This document shows, in pieces, positions 23,612 to 38,937 of a stretch of 64,000 bases of DNA (its first letter is position 1; each line of letters opens with the position of its first letter). The stretch is taken from assembly GCA_905182985.1 (NCBI GenBank), contig CAJJDN010000107.1, positions 14,578-78,577 of the forward strand, written 5' to 3'. Source of the DNA: Paramecium sonneborni (Eukaryota; Ciliophora; Oligohymenophorea; Peniculida; Parameciidae). The position numbers were made by a program, and so were the translations under genes. The notes beneath the pieces were generated by a model. The model had not been told where the DNA came from, did not search any database, and worked only from the letters and a program-made list of their open reading frames with translations.

Positions 23612-26187
23612 ATGTTTGGATAAGGACCATAAAAATACTAACAGTTCCATGATGAATAACGAGTACAATCAAATAAACAAGAATTTCCATAAGAAGTTTA
23701 GGCTGAATAGAAAGAGGGGAGTTCAGATTTTCCATCAGATTAGATTCCTGCTGATTTTAGCTTAGCTGAATTACATAGAGTACAGTAAAAGAATATAACA
23801 TTTAGGAAGCTTGGAATGTTGGAACAACAAAATTATCAAAGAGACAATTAAGAAGATTAAGACTGCATTAGAATACTGTGAATGTAAAAGAAGAAGATAG
23901 GTTGATTGGATAAATTTGCTAGTGTTGTGCTCGTTAAGTACCAAATGATAGAGTGGACATAGATTGTAATAATTAAGATTACTCGTTTCTAGGAGCAGGT
24001 ATTTAAAGAATAGAATTAGGTATGCCTCTTTATTTTGAATACATAAAAGCATGTATTTTAATGTTGATAGTAATGTTTGTGACATCAGGTGATTACAACA
24101 TAATAACAAACATTGCATTCGGTTAATCATGTTAAATGTTAGATAAGAGTTCTGGTGTAGAGATAGATGAGAAAACAGTGTGTATATTTAATTGGGTGAC
24201 AGGATTATCATTAGCTAATAAGAGGGAGGATTAAGAGTTTATAGACTTGTAATAGATGTTAAATTTGATATCTATGTTGACTTTAATATTTTTGTTTCAA
24301 TATTTTAGGAAGGAATAGAGAGCTTTTGATACTGAGATTGATGAAAATACATATTATGCATCTGATTACACAATATTATTAAAGAATATTCCAACAAATT
24401 CAGAAGGATTAAAGAATGATGATTTCGATCATGATCTTAAAGAATATTTAGAAGCTTACATAGAAGGGACATATACAAAGCCATTAGAAGTCTAAGATTA
24501 TGAAGAAGAACTTAGATAATTTTAATAAAGAAATGATAGACCATAAAAGAAATTGTCAAGAGTAGTTGCTGTAAATCTATGTTACAATATAGAAGAGTAA
24601 ACTACTTTAGAGTAGGAAAAACAAAGTAAGATAATTTAGAAGTAGAAAGTATTCATTAATTTATAATTTAGTTATTACCTCAATTATATGATTAAGGTTT
24701 GCTTCCAGGTAGTGAGGAAATTAAAAATAATGAATAAATAAAAGAAATTGATGGTTAAATATTTGAGATAGAATAAAAATTGGAAGCATTAGAGAAGAGA
24801 TTTGTAGAAGGAAAAGATGTGAAATAATATTTTTTAGGATAAGCATTTGTAACATTTAGATGGGAAAGTGATGTTTAATGGATGTTAATCGATCATAGAT
24901 TATCATTATGTTCAAGAATTCTTGGTAGAAGGAGTAATTTAATTTATAGAGGTGCAAAATTATAGGTTGAATAACCTCCAGAACCAACTGATGTTTTTTG
25001 GGAAAATTTACATATCTAAACATCTTCAAAAATATGGAGAAGAATATTAGGATATATATTAACTTTAATAATATTAGGAGTTTGTGGAGGTTTAATTTAT
25101 TGGTTATCAGCTATTTAAGCTAAGAGTGCAGATGAGATGGCAAAAGCAGTTAAAAAAGGAGATTTAAATGTTAATTATAAAGTTAAGGTAATTGCACAAT
25201 TAGCATCTATTTCAATTATTATTATTAATTACATACTTAGTGTTGTAATTAGAAAGGTTTCACTTTTTGAGAGATTTTCTACTTAAACAGGATTTAATAT
25301 CAGTTTGGCAAGTAAATCAAGTGTAGCTTAATTTGTAAATACTGCAGTTATTACCTTTGCAATTAGTACTTGGGTTACTTAAAATATATATGGAACAGGA
25401 GGACTGGTCTACAATTAAACTTATGTATTTGTTTCTAATGCTATATTACCTGCTTTAATTTAATTTGTAGATTCTTCTTCTATTATGAAATGTATATTCT
25501 AATTTCTTGAAGTACGAAAAGGCAAGAACTCAGTTAAAACATAGAAATAGTTACATGAGTAAATATCTTTTTATAATGATTTAGATTATATGAGAGACCT
25601 ATATTTGATATATCTACATCTTATGCTACAGTTTTGAAAAATATGTATGTTGTAGCCTTTTATGCTTCTGTCATTCCAATTGGTTTAGTAATCACTTGTT
25701 TTGCTTTAGTCCTTTTTTATTGGGTTGAAAAATATAATATTGCTAGGAGAAGGACTATTAAATATAATTATAGTTCTGTGATGTCAAGAGAGATGCTTGA
25801 ATAATTAGAATATGTTTTACCTATTTATTGTGTAAGTATTTCGTAATCTATTTCAATAGTTAACTAATCTTTGGTGGGAATATGTATTCTTGAAATCTAT
25901 CTCCACTGAGGCTATCATAGGAGTATGCTTTGGAATAGCTAATGCTCTTCTACCAATGCATGAAGTTAATAAATTATTATTCAGAATGAAAGCATAACCT
26001 AATGAACATCTTCCAATTAATGAGGCTGAAGTCAATTTTCTTACTGTATTTTATATTTTATTATATATTTTAGGATTATTGTAGAGAAAATCCTGCTACT
26101 GCTGAAACTGAAAGGGCTAAATATTAGGAAAGAGTCACCAGACATCAAAAAGATAAAATTGCTATGGATTAAATGTTTGATTAATGA
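23612..26187 (+). CDS. OSCA/TMEM63-like (DUF221) ion channel, 814 aa
   Basis: Multi-pass membrane protein of the anoctamin superfamily; relatives are mechanically or osmotically gated cation channels. Six exons with introns at 23780-23805 (26), 24649-24671 (23) and three of 26, 28 and 28 bases further on sum to 815 codons. After a Gln-rich N-terminus come a first helix (YIKACILMLIVMFVTSGDYN), an RRM-like cytosolic part (YYASDYTILLKNIPTNSEGL), and the family motif before helix 3 (QVEQPPEPTDVFWENLHIQT). Helices follow: ILTLIILGVCGGLIYWL, LASISIIIINYILSVVI, NTAVITFAISTWVT, SYATVLKNMYVVAFYASVIP, IGLVITCFALVLFYWVEKYN and AIIGVCFGIANALLP. The tail is charged. Which ion it passes cannot be told from sequence. 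Confidence 0.75.
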
Positions 26188-26353
26188 TAACAATATATAA
26201 ATTAAATTTAAATAACAATAATTTATATAATCTAAACTATTTATTTATTGTTATTGATTCTCTATAAAATATATATAATTATATAATTCAAAATTAATAT
26301 TTAAAATAAAGAATCAAACAATTTTATTAATTTTTATATAATAATTGACTCAA

Positions 26354-27075
26354 TCATTCTTTCTTTGCATTTGCATGTTCTTCAGTCCAATATTATTATA
26401 ACTTTTAGCTTCCATGATCAGGAACCATTGTTGGTTTTCCTGGTTTCCATGAAGCTGGACAAACTTCACCATGTTCATCAGTAAATTAGAATGCTTGTAC
26501 TAATCTAGATAATTTATATGTGTAATTTCTCTTACCTCAATGTTTCATCAACATTTCTTCCTACTGGTAAATCATTGACTGAATAATGTCTAAGAACACC
26601 TTTCTTGTCAACTATAAAAGTGCCTCTAAAAGCTACACCGAAATCTCCATCTTAAGGATCATCAATTAGAACTCCATAATCAGTAGAAATAGTCTAGAAT
26701 ATTCATCAAATAAAATTATTACTTTTCCTAAATCAGCAATCAATGGAATTTGCATATCACCCAATCCTCCTTGATTTCTTGGGGTCTAACAATACTTCAT
26801 GTGTGAAAAATGTGAATCAACTGAAACAGCAGCTACTTCACATCCAATCTTTCTGAATTCCTAATAAGAGTTGATATTATAAATTATACTTCAACTCTAT
26901 CAGAAAAGGCTATTATTTCTGTTGGGCAAACAAAAGTAAAATCCAATGGATAGAAGAATAGGACTAAATATTTCCCTTAGAAATCTGAAAGAGACACTTT
27001 CTTGAATGATCCATTAACATATGCTGTAGATGTAAAGGCTGGAGCAGGTTTTCTAATTTTAAGCTTCTAACTCAT
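26354..27075 (-). CDS. typical 2-Cys peroxiredoxin, 210 aa
   Basis: Thiol peroxidase that reduces hydrogen peroxide using thioredoxin. The peroxidatic cysteine is C50 in [13 protein letters not shown]. The catalytic Arg follows later in the loop, and the resolving cysteine is in [20 protein letters not shown] near the C-terminus, with a final YF-like tail replaced by a Lys/Glu-rich end ([10 protein letters not shown]). Introns of 29, 29 and 31 bases leave exactly 211 codons. The partner reductase is likely the thioredoxin reductase 6 kb away. It is divergent from the reductase paralogue at 27601, with 525 bases between the two starts. Confidence 0.93.
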
Positions 27076-27600
27076 ATCTTATTTTTATTATACAACTCAA
27101 ATATTTTATATCCATTTATAGAGTGACGACAATTAAATTTAATTACGATTGTATAAGAATAATCTGATTAAATATTAATAAAAACCCACTGATAAATTTT
27201 TTGGAGAAGTTTATTTTAAATAGCTCTTTAAGAAAAATTACTCCATTTCATGTTTCTAAGAATTCTTTAAAGATTTTTTTAAAGAATTCATCTATTAATA
27301 TTTTTTTATGTTAAAAAAGTCAAACTTACTTTATCTTTTGTTATTGATTCATATACCTATCATTATAAATTAATTTTTCTTGAATAATTATTGTATGTAT
27401 GCAAATTAAAATAGACTACTTAAGTTATGAAATATATATTGTTAAACTCAATTAAACAACTTAATCATGCATTTGTTTGTTTCCATTACAATAAATAAAC
27501 ATTAAAATATATATTTAGTTCATTAAATCATTCATCAATTATAAATCCTAGAATTTGTATCCATAAATTGTATTATTGATAAATATAAATATTAATTTCA
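27076..27600. promoter_or_regulatory. divergent upstream region of the Prx and reductase genes
   Basis: 525 AT-rich bases between the ATGs of the peroxiredoxin (-) and the reductase paralogue (+). It must hold both promoters unless one is further away. I see no open frame of note and no clear motif. Confidence 0.45.
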
Positions 27601-29065
<1,465 letters not shown>

Positions 29066-29350
29066 TTTATATGTGTTAAAATAGAATTATTTTATTAAAA
29101 AAATATTCTTAATACACTTTCTTAATTCCCTTTATGGATAATTCTTTTTTTTATTAAATTCTTTATTAAGATTTCATTTTATAATAAATTTTCCTTTGTT
29201 AAATTCTTTTAAATTAGTAAAATCTATTCATATTATTACTTTATAATTATATATATATTATTAATTAATTATATTTTATCTAAAACATATATCTTATAGG
29301 AAAGTAGACTATAGTTAAAAATTGAATAAAAAATAGATATTTTTGAAATT

Positions 29351-32300
29351 TCATGGAATGAACCTGGGTGGTCTTTAAGTAGGTTATATAATAATAAATT
29401 ATTATCTTACATAATAATTTGAGTTACATGATTTGATATTTGTATCATCCTTTTTTGTTGAGCATTTTTTTAAATTAGGATATTTTTCTAAAAGTAATTT
29501 TATTTACTAATAGCAATCGATAATGATTTGTAATATCAGCATAAGAATGTATATTCCAATGTGGAAATAAGAGATAAATTCAATAGTATCTTATGAAAAG
29601 TAATTAAAATTATCTTAAACATAATAGACTGTAATAAAATTAAGAGAAATCAAAATTCCAAGATCTTGAATGATAGCTTTTGATATTTCCAAATTATTTA
29701 CATTAGGTTAAAGATATATTGATATAATAGCAGAGGTCATTTAAAGTGTTGTTAAAAGACCAATTTAGTATAAAGGTTCATTGAAAAATACCAATAATGA
29801 TGCCATAAATAGAATCTTCTTGAATAATTAGAAGAAAGCTGCCTATCTATTATGAATACTATCAATCTAAAACCCATCAAATAAAGATCCATATTTTTAT
29901 TTAAATTACAAGGATTTAAATTGAAATCTTCTGATTAACATAGAATTACATGAAACAATAATTATCAATATTTAAATGATGATTAAAATGTTAGCAAATA
30001 AATACTAAAGATTATCATTTTGAGTAATTTATTTATGTTAAGTCCAACAGTATACAGTAGTGAATATACCAAAATTTAAATCAAATAAACTAGAAATATA
30101 AACTCTTAATATGATTTAAAATAAAAAACTATTTTCATAAATATTTGCAGCTTTATTAGCATAATAGATTAATTAATAAATATAAAATTTAATTTAACAC
30201 GGTCCTAAATTAGTTGAATTAGATATTAAAATTTTATTAAGTAAGACATTATAATTTAATTTAGTAATAAGTTTTGATCCTAAAAAAATAGCTACAGGTA
30301 TAACATAAGATACCATAATTGAACTGAGATTAAAAAAGAGATTTTCTTGAACATCTCTTTCAATTAATAATGGATAGTTATGTTAAACTTCATTTTCTCC
30401 TAATTGAATAAAAATAGAAGGAATTAAATTATTTAAAAAGTCAAATTAAGAAAATTGAAATATGGATAAAAATTCAAGATGCAAATATGGAAATTTTACA
30501 TTAATATAGGATAAATATGAAAATACTTAGAGCATATCGAGTGTATTCCAATAAAATTCAAGACTCTATAAAAATAATCCAAGGAAAGCAGCACCACCTA
30601 AGGCAGCCAAAAAGCAATAAATGATTTTTTTTGAAGTTGCTGCTGTAGTAATTTACAATTCGGTAACTTTATAAAAATCTTCAATTGAATATTCTAAAAA
30701 TTTAGATGTTAATTGCTATCCTTCCTAATCATATGGTAAATATTCTGTAAAATTGATTTAATATATCATATTTTAAGAAGTTTGATAGAAATTAATACTA
30801 AAATTAATTTGAGAATAAGAATTATCAACAATACTAATTTGTTTAAATTCAATAAAATAATTGAGCAAATTAATATTTTTAATTTATTAGATCCATAGTT
30901 ATTGTCCTTAGAATAAATCTATATTCATAATTTTATTAAATTAAATTACTCCTTATCTACTAGATTGATAAATGTTTGAAGGATTTTAAAAAGAGATTTT
31001 AGCCTAAGGAGAATCAGTAATATAACATTTGCTTTCAGTATGATTATTTGAGTTGCAAAGCCATGATTATTCATTTTTACAAATAGAAGAACAACCATCC
31101 CCATCAAAATTATTACCATCATCGCATTATTCTGTAAATCTTATGATAATACCATCTCCACAAATAGAAATGCATTTTTCATCTTAGAGATACAATCCTG
31201 GAGTATCTTCACATAATAAACAATTGTCTGATGAGAAAATATCGAATAAACAGGATTTACACTATGTTTTGGAAGGTCCAGTACATTCTTTACAACGATG
31301 ACTATTAAAATATATATTTAATAACTTTACTCACAAGGATGACATTGATTGTCATCTAAAAAGTATCCTTCTTTACATATTGAACATATTTTCAGATCAA
31401 TACAAGATTTGCAATTAACATCTGTGCATTATGTACATTATGAATAATATATGAGAGTACTTAATTAGAGATTTTAAATTAATGTACATGTGTATCCATC
31501 TTCAATTTGACATTTTGAATTACAGCCATCTCTATTAAGAATATTCCAATCATCACATTTTTCTTATGGTTATTTAATACCATCACCACAATAATTAGTT
31601 TGACATGAGATGATGTCAAAAATACAAGGAAGACATTAATTATTTTCATAATAATATCCTTTTTAACAAATACAGGTAGAATTAGATAATATAAAATTAC
31701 GAGTTTGATCACAAGTAAAACAATTATACTCATCAGCTCCATAACATGTCTTACAATTCTTGTGACATTAAATACAAACATCATTATTATTTTCATAATA
31801 GCCATCAATGCATTGACATTAACTATTTGATCTATATATGGAGCATTCAAGACAATTATTTGAACTAATTTAACAAGTTTTACATTTCTTATGACATTTT
31901 AGACAATTTAGATAAGAATCCTCAAAATATCCATCTTTACATTAGCAACTTGGTAGATTGATTCTAAGAGTGGCACATGTTGTACAATTATTTGAATCTA
32001 TTTCACAAGTAAAACATCTTTTTGAACAATTTTAACATGGTTAAGATAAGGATAATTCATAAGTACCTTAAGGACAAATACATTTATAAGGGAGTATTCT
32101 ATTAAAATTACATTATATGCAATAATCTGATTAATATTTGCATTTATTGCATTGAATTTGACAATTATTACATAATTTTGAAATTGGATCAAGATAATAT
32201 CCAGTAGAACATTAACAGGTATTATCATCATCAAGAATCAAAGGTGATATACAAGTAGTGCATACATTATTTGAACAGAATAAGCATTAGTATTCACAAG

Positions 32301-34612
32301 ATATACATACTTCATCAATAAGTTAATATCCATTAACACAAGAACATGTTGGAGGATTGATCATATTAAAAGAACATTCAAGACAATTAGTTGAGAATAT
32401 AGAACAGGTCTTACAATTTCTATGGCATGCTAATATTATATAAGACTTATACGTAGACATTTAGAGTTCTTCATAAAATAACCATCTAAACATTCACATT
32501 TAACTTTATCAGCAAAATTAGTAAGTTGACAATTTTCACTCAAATATTCTTACATAATAATAGAATCATAATTGATTCCAATTATATTAACTGATGATGG
32601 TGAAATAACTACGCAATTTTGAGATTGTTCTTCATACCCAGAATCACAATTGCAATCATTTATTAGATCTCTATTACTCTCACACTAAATACATGAAATA
32701 GAATTGTCACATGTAGAACACTTATAATTGCATTCTAAATTAATATTAAAATTACATTCACAAATTTAGGTACCATTATCAAAATATCCTGCTTAACAAG
32801 GACAGTTATTAGCCAAATCATTATTTCTATAGGTATTATTTAATGCACAAGCTTAACATTGATAACCTGGATGTAACTCATTACAACTGCCACAAAACAA
32901 ACCACAATTTTGTTAACAAAGACGAACTCCATAATCATAGTAACCAGAGATACATTCACATTCATTAAGCGACAAATTTAACAATCTAAAACTATTTTCA
33001 CAATTTGTGCATTGTGTATAACTTGAACATTCTCTACATGTGTAATGACACTTGAAGCAATTAAATGTCGCATCCATATAATATCCAAAAAAGCATTAGC
33101 ATTTATTATTAGAACCAACATAAGCATTATTTTAACATTTATTACACTCTTAATCGCTTCCACCATAACATTTTCTGCAACTTGAATGACAAGTGGAAGC
33201 ACAATTATATCCATAATATCCATCAATGCAGCCAGTACTAGTACAAGTAGAAGGACAACCTAATTAATTAATTTAATTATTTACTTCCATTCACACATGA
33301 AGTTATTTATAATACTTATCCAGTAGGACAATCACATAATCCACTATTTAAGATTTTAGGGGTATCACAAGACGTACATGTATTTGGTGAAGAAATATCA
33401 CAAGTTTTACAATTAGCATCACAAGATATGTCACAATTTACTCCACTCTTTCCTGCTGGACATATTGTACATACTAATGAAGCATCACAATCTGAACACT
33501 GAGGATTAAGACAATCTAATCTATTTTATTTTTATACATGCACATGGTGCTATACAACAATTACTACTGTTGTATCTACACATTCCTGAACATATACTAT
33601 CACATTAAACACACATATCACCATTCCAAACATATCCTGAATTGCATATACACATTTAAGAACTAACTTATAATGTAGCATTTGAATGGCAAGTTAAGCA
33701 ATTAAACTCTCCTTAACCATCACAACTTGCACAAATTGAATGGCATTCTAATTAACTATTTTATCATTCTTACTCCAACATTATTTAAATGTAGATATCA
33801 ATTATGTATAATATCCAATTACACAACTACAAGAATTACCTATTTTGTTATTATTATCACAACTTAAACATTCATTATCACCTGGTCCTGAACATGTTTT
33901 ACAATTAAGATGGCATACTATATTATAATCAATATTTTTACAGTAACAATCATAGTCGATATTTGATCTGTAGTAACCATCCTTACAAATACAAATATTA
34001 GATTCCAATACTGTTTTCTTATCTTCTTTACATTTTACACAATTTGAATCCAAAGATCCAAAACATTCTTAACAAGTAGGATGACAATCTATATCAAAAT
34101 AGTTTTATTTATACCTTCACATACGAAGTTTACATAATTGAAAAATTAATGCTCTCCACATTTGCATTTATTTCCTTATAAAATCATTTAATTTTAACAA
34201 CTTAAACAATCTTCTTCCCCTTTTCCTAAACAATCTAAACATGGAAAACGACAACCTAACTTCAATTTAATTGTACGTTAGCAAAAATACTCATTATTCT
34301 CATCATAATAATTCCCTTTACATTTGCAAACTGAATTCTCTAGTAATCTATTACTATCACTCAAACAACTTAAACAACTAGATGAACCGCTAGATGAGCA
34401 TTCCAAACATGAATAATGGCAATCTAAAGTATATCAACAATTATTAACTTTCACATAAGTCATTATTCAGAAACTGATTTGTCAAACATTATTATATATC
34501 CTATAAATTTCTTTTAACCCATTATCTCGTATAAAGCTCATTACCTCGAATTAATAAAGGAAAATTCAATAATAGTGTCAAGGTTAGTTATATCAGATTC
34601 ATTTTTTTGAAT
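29351..34612 (-). CDS. very large cysteine-rich membrane protein, about 1700 aa
   Basis: N-terminal signal peptide MNLIQLTLTLLLNFPLLIRG. The next 1000 or so residues are cysteine-rich repeats of the growth-factor-receptor/furin-like kind, each with C-x2-C and C-x-C-x(5-7)-Y-Y patterns (DCHYSCLECSSSGSSSCLSC, CKCKGNYYDENNEYFC, HLNCKTCSGPGDNECLSCDN, CSCVIGYY). The C-terminal third is a multi-pass membrane region, ending with the helix FHIGIYILMLILQIIIDCYQ and a polar tail (TQRPPRFIP). Several introns are present; a 26-base one at about 34086-34111 is clear, and one near the N-terminus appears to start with GTT. Such proteins are a large ciliate family of unknown function, plausibly surface receptors or adhesion proteins. 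The first 515 coding bases are repeated at 35301-35815 by the assembly duplication. Confidence 0.75.
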
Positions 34613-35299
34613 ATTTAACTAATTCTTATATTATATCTTTAAACTCTATATTAATTATGATGTAATCAATTTATTCTTGTATAAATATTTTTCTGTTGAT
34701 TTCTGGATCGAGTTTGCACTTTTTATTTTTTAATTTTTACACTATATAAAACTTTCTGCGTATTTAATTTTACACTTTTCAAAGCCAATTTATATTTAAT
34801 ATAGAAAGAATTAATCTTATAAATTATTAATTATAACATTCATAGAATTTAGAAAGTTCATCATAATATATCATATTTAATCAGATATCTAAATATGAAA
34901 TAGATAAATATAATTTAAAAATACTATTAAATATATCTGACTTAATCATTTCTATATAAAATAAAGATTTATAAAAATTTGATCTTGAAATAAGTAAGAA
35001 TTCACAAATTTTTTGAAATAATGGAAATTAGTGATTTGTTTTATAAAAAGCATTTAATAAAAAATCAAAATTAAATATGAACGTAGAGGAGAGACCTGGA
35101 ACATCATTTACGTCAAAGAGACAGGTTTAAACTGAATAAAGAAAACGATAATAAATGAATTTAGGTACTTTGGAGACTGAGGATAAAAGTGTAAGAGTAG
35201 TGGTGCTTATTATAGACAGGAATGAAAATTAGGCCAATTACTCAAGATCAATAGAGAAACAGTTTGTAATAGAAGAGATAGAAGATGATTCCATAGGCA
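34098..35299. repeat. exact 1202-base direct repeat, copy 1
   Basis: Bases 34098-35299 recur at 35301-36502 with no difference I can see, separated by a single N at 35300. The copy includes the start of the cysteine-rich gene (ATG at 34612) and a truncated start of the coiled-coil gene (35077-35299). Confidence 0.93.
35077..35299 (+). pseudogene. truncated duplicate of the coiled-coil gene start
   Basis: Identical to 36280-36502, broken off by the N at 35300. Best seen as the end of a contig, not a real second gene. Confidence 0.85.
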
Positions 35300-35300
35300 N

Positions 35301-36502
35301 AATAGTTTTATTTATACCTTCACATACGAAGTTTACATAATTGAAAAATTAATGCTCTCCACATTTGCATTTATTTCCTTATAAAATCATTTAATTTTAA
35401 CAACTTAAACAATCTTCTTCCCCTTTTCCTAAACAATCTAAACATGGAAAACGACAACCTAACTTCAATTTAATTGTACGTTAGCAAAAATACTCATTAT
35501 TCTCATCATAATAATTCCCTTTACATTTGCAAACTGAATTCTCTAGTAATCTATTACTATCACTCAAACAACTTAAACAACTAGATGAACCGCTAGATGA
35601 GCATTCCAAACATGAATAATGGCAATCTAAAGTATATCAACAATTATTAACTTTCACATAAGTCATTATTCAGAAACTGATTTGTCAAACATTATTATAT
35701 ATCCTATAAATTTCTTTTAACCCATTATCTCGTATAAAGCTCATTACCTCGAATTAATAAAGGAAAATTCAATAATAGTGTCAAGGTTAGTTATATCAGA
35801 TTCATTTTTTTGAATATTTAACTAATTCTTATATTATATCTTTAAACTCTATATTAATTATGATGTAATCAATTTATTCTTGTATAAATATTTTTCTGTT
35901 GATTTCTGGATCGAGTTTGCACTTTTTATTTTTTAATTTTTACACTATATAAAACTTTCTGCGTATTTAATTTTACACTTTTCAAAGCCAATTTATATTT
36001 AATATAGAAAGAATTAATCTTATAAATTATTAATTATAACATTCATAGAATTTAGAAAGTTCATCATAATATATCATATTTAATCAGATATCTAAATATG
36101 AAATAGATAAATATAATTTAAAAATACTATTAAATATATCTGACTTAATCATTTCTATATAAAATAAAGATTTATAAAAATTTGATCTTGAAATAAGTAA
36201 GAATTCACAAATTTTTTGAAATAATGGAAATTAGTGATTTGTTTTATAAAAAGCATTTAATAAAAAATCAAAATTAAATATGAACGTAGAGGAGAGACCT
36301 GGAACATCATTTACGTCAAAGAGACAGGTTTAAACTGAATAAAGAAAACGATAATAAATGAATTTAGGTACTTTGGAGACTGAGGATAAAAGTGTAAGAG
36401 TAGTGGTGCTTATTATAGACAGGAATGAAAATTAGGCCAATTACTCAAGATCAATAGAGAAACAGTTTGTAATAGAAGAGATAGAAGATGATTCCATAGG
36501 CA
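35301..36502. repeat. exact 1202-base direct repeat, copy 2
   Basis: Second copy, offset by 1203. Its left part (35301-35815, minus strand) is a truncated duplicate of the 5' end of the cysteine-rich gene. Its right part continues into the full coiled-coil gene. Removing one copy leaves a normal divergent gene pair with about 460 bases between starts. Confidence 0.93.
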
Positions 36503-38897
36503 ATTTTATATGACCGAGAATCTTTATATGAAGAAGTTATAAATGCAAAATAAATAAATAACAATCTATAAAGAGAGAACTAAGCTCTGAATACAAAGAT
36601 TAAAATGATGGATGTAAAATTAATTAAGACTTATAGGAAGAATTGCAAAGAATAGTTAGAGCAACTCCAATAAGTGAGCAAATGATCAACCCTATGGAGT
36701 CATTTTATTAGGATAATAAACCTATGAAATAACATTTAATTATGGATTTAAAGAAATAATTAAGGAGATTGCAAGAAGAATCAATCAAGAAGGATTAATA
36801 AATACAATTTCTGTAAAAAAATACAAAAGCAATGAAAATTAAAGAATTGGAAATTGAATTGTTATCTTATTAATAAGAAGCACAAAGATTGAAAGCTTTG
36901 ATTGGAATGAAATTTAGTGATTCCGATAATGATTTCCTGAAACTTAAAGCTGAATATAAATTATTAGAGGATGAACTGAAATTATTAAAAGTTAAATGCA
37001 AAGAATCTGATTCAAAAGCTACCATGTATTATAATGAAAAACTTAAAAAGGATAAATTAAATCAATATTTGAAAAGTTAGATAGAAAGTTTAAAATTTAA
37101 AGATCCAGAATATAAGAAATAAAACAAAATTACTGAGAATGAATAATAATTAAAATAAGATATTGAGTACTAATCATCCTTATATTGCTAGTTAAAAATA
37201 AGTGTAAATAGACACTTTGATAAGTAGTTTGAAGGCTAAGGATGCTCAATATGCAGAGTTAGATAAAAGAATGAAAGAACTAGAAAGAGAATAATAATAG
37301 ATAATTGATCAATTAGAGAGAGAAAGGTAATAATTACGTGAATAATGTAATTCATTAAAGGAAGAAGTTGCTATGTAATCAGGAAGAAGGTAAAAAATCG
37401 TTTTGATTATTTTATAGAAGAACTGTTTAAAATAATAGTTTCTTAGAAAATAAACTTGAAATTCTTCCTGAGGGTCCTGAAATAATAGATTAAAAAAAAA
37501 AACTATTGCCTTGTGTTACTAAGGATGATGTAAGTTTGATATGTAAATAAATAAAATTCAAATTAAAAGCGATGAAAGTACCTTTTGAAAAGATTGATAA
37601 TGTATTTATAGATTGTTAAATTAGTTTATTCATGGGGATGTTCATTCTGTAATTAGAATTGAAGAATTGAATGAAATGTTATAAGCTGAACCATTTTTAT
37701 TAAATGAAATTGATAGTCTTAAAGTTGCTAGATATTTAATTGAGGATAATGATGAAAGATTTGTAGAGTTTAGTATGTTAACTGAAGGTCTTATAGCAAG
37801 AGCCAAGAGTATATTGAAAAATTTAATTGGTAAATACTCTCTTTTGGAAGTAAACTTATTGAATTAATATTTTAGAAAAATGAAGAAGATTAACTTTTTT
37901 ATGAGATTGCAACTGTTTTATCTAAATATAGAAATTCTTTAGAAGATTTTATTTTGAGATCAAAAAAGAGATAAGAGTTTTGTTCTGTTGAAGATCTTGA
38001 AGAAGCTCTTAAATTTGTTGAATAAACATTTAATTCTACTTAATATGAGTTTATGTTATTGAAGAATTATGAATTAACACAAGAATTAATTCGTATTAAT
38101 TACAAAAAAATATTTGAATTATTTTATATTGGTAAAGATTAAATTTAATATTTTTAATAGATTTACAAGTGGCTTAAAAAACTAAAAGTGAAAGTGATTT
38201 ACCAAAAGAGAAAGAATAATAAAAACAGTCTACAAATTTAGAATAATAGAATTAAAACAATAACGATTTTTAAATTAAATAACAATAAAAATAAAAATAA
38301 GAAGAGCTTATATAATAATAATTAAAAAAATAAAAAGAGGAAGAAGAGTAAAGAAGATTATAATAATTGTAAGAAGAGTAAGAAAGATAAAGGTAATTAG
38401 AATTGGAAAAAGAGGAAGAAGAATAAAGAAGATTAGAATAATAATGGAAAGAAGAAGAAGAGGAAAGAAAGAGGTAAGAAGAAGAAGAAAGAATTAAATA
38501 AGAAAATGAAGCAAAGATGTAAAAATAATTAGAAGAAATGAGAAAACAAGAAGAAGAAGAGAAATTGAGAAAACAATAAGAATAATTAAGACAACAAGAA
38601 TTATTAAGATTATAAAAGGAAGAAGAAGAAAAATTGAGAAAATTAAGAGAATAATAAGAGGAAGAAGAGAGAATATTATAATAAGAGCAATTAAATAAAT
38701 AGAGATTAGAAGAGGAATAAAATAGATTAGATTAAGAATATGAATAATAGGATGAGTATGAAAATGAATAGAATGAATAAGATAATTTTGATGAATATAA
38801 TGATTAATAGTTTGACTAATAGTAATCAGAAAATTAAATTAGTGAGCCATAAAACAAGAGTTAGAAAGAATATGAAGATGAGGATTTTGAATAATGA
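36280..38897 (+). CDS. coiled-coil protein with Glu/Gln-rich tail
   Basis: ATG at 36280; first intron 25 bases (GTAAGAGTAGTGG...). Long charged helices follow (KIKELEIELLSYQQEAQRLK, LKLKAEYKLLEDELKLLKVK, MKELEREQQQIIDQLERERQ), then a helical region (SVIRIEELNEMLQAEPFLLN to NYELTQELIRINYKKIFELF) that resembles paired EF-hand-like helices without clear calcium loops. The last 240 residues are almost only Glu, Gln, Arg and Lys, encoded largely by TAA, TAG and GAA. Clear introns of 28, 23, 26 and 29 bases lie in the second half. Two junctions, near 36690-36780 and 37200-37230, are not resolved. Likely cytoskeletal or basal-body associated; no family named. Confidence 0.65.
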
Positions 38898-38937
38898 AAC
38901 ATATTAATTATCAAATTATTAATATATATATATAAAA

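Noticed and set aside
31479..33226. Several minus-strand open frames in the standard code
   Set aside because: They lie in a wrong frame of the cysteine-rich gene; the right frame shows the regular Cys spacing.
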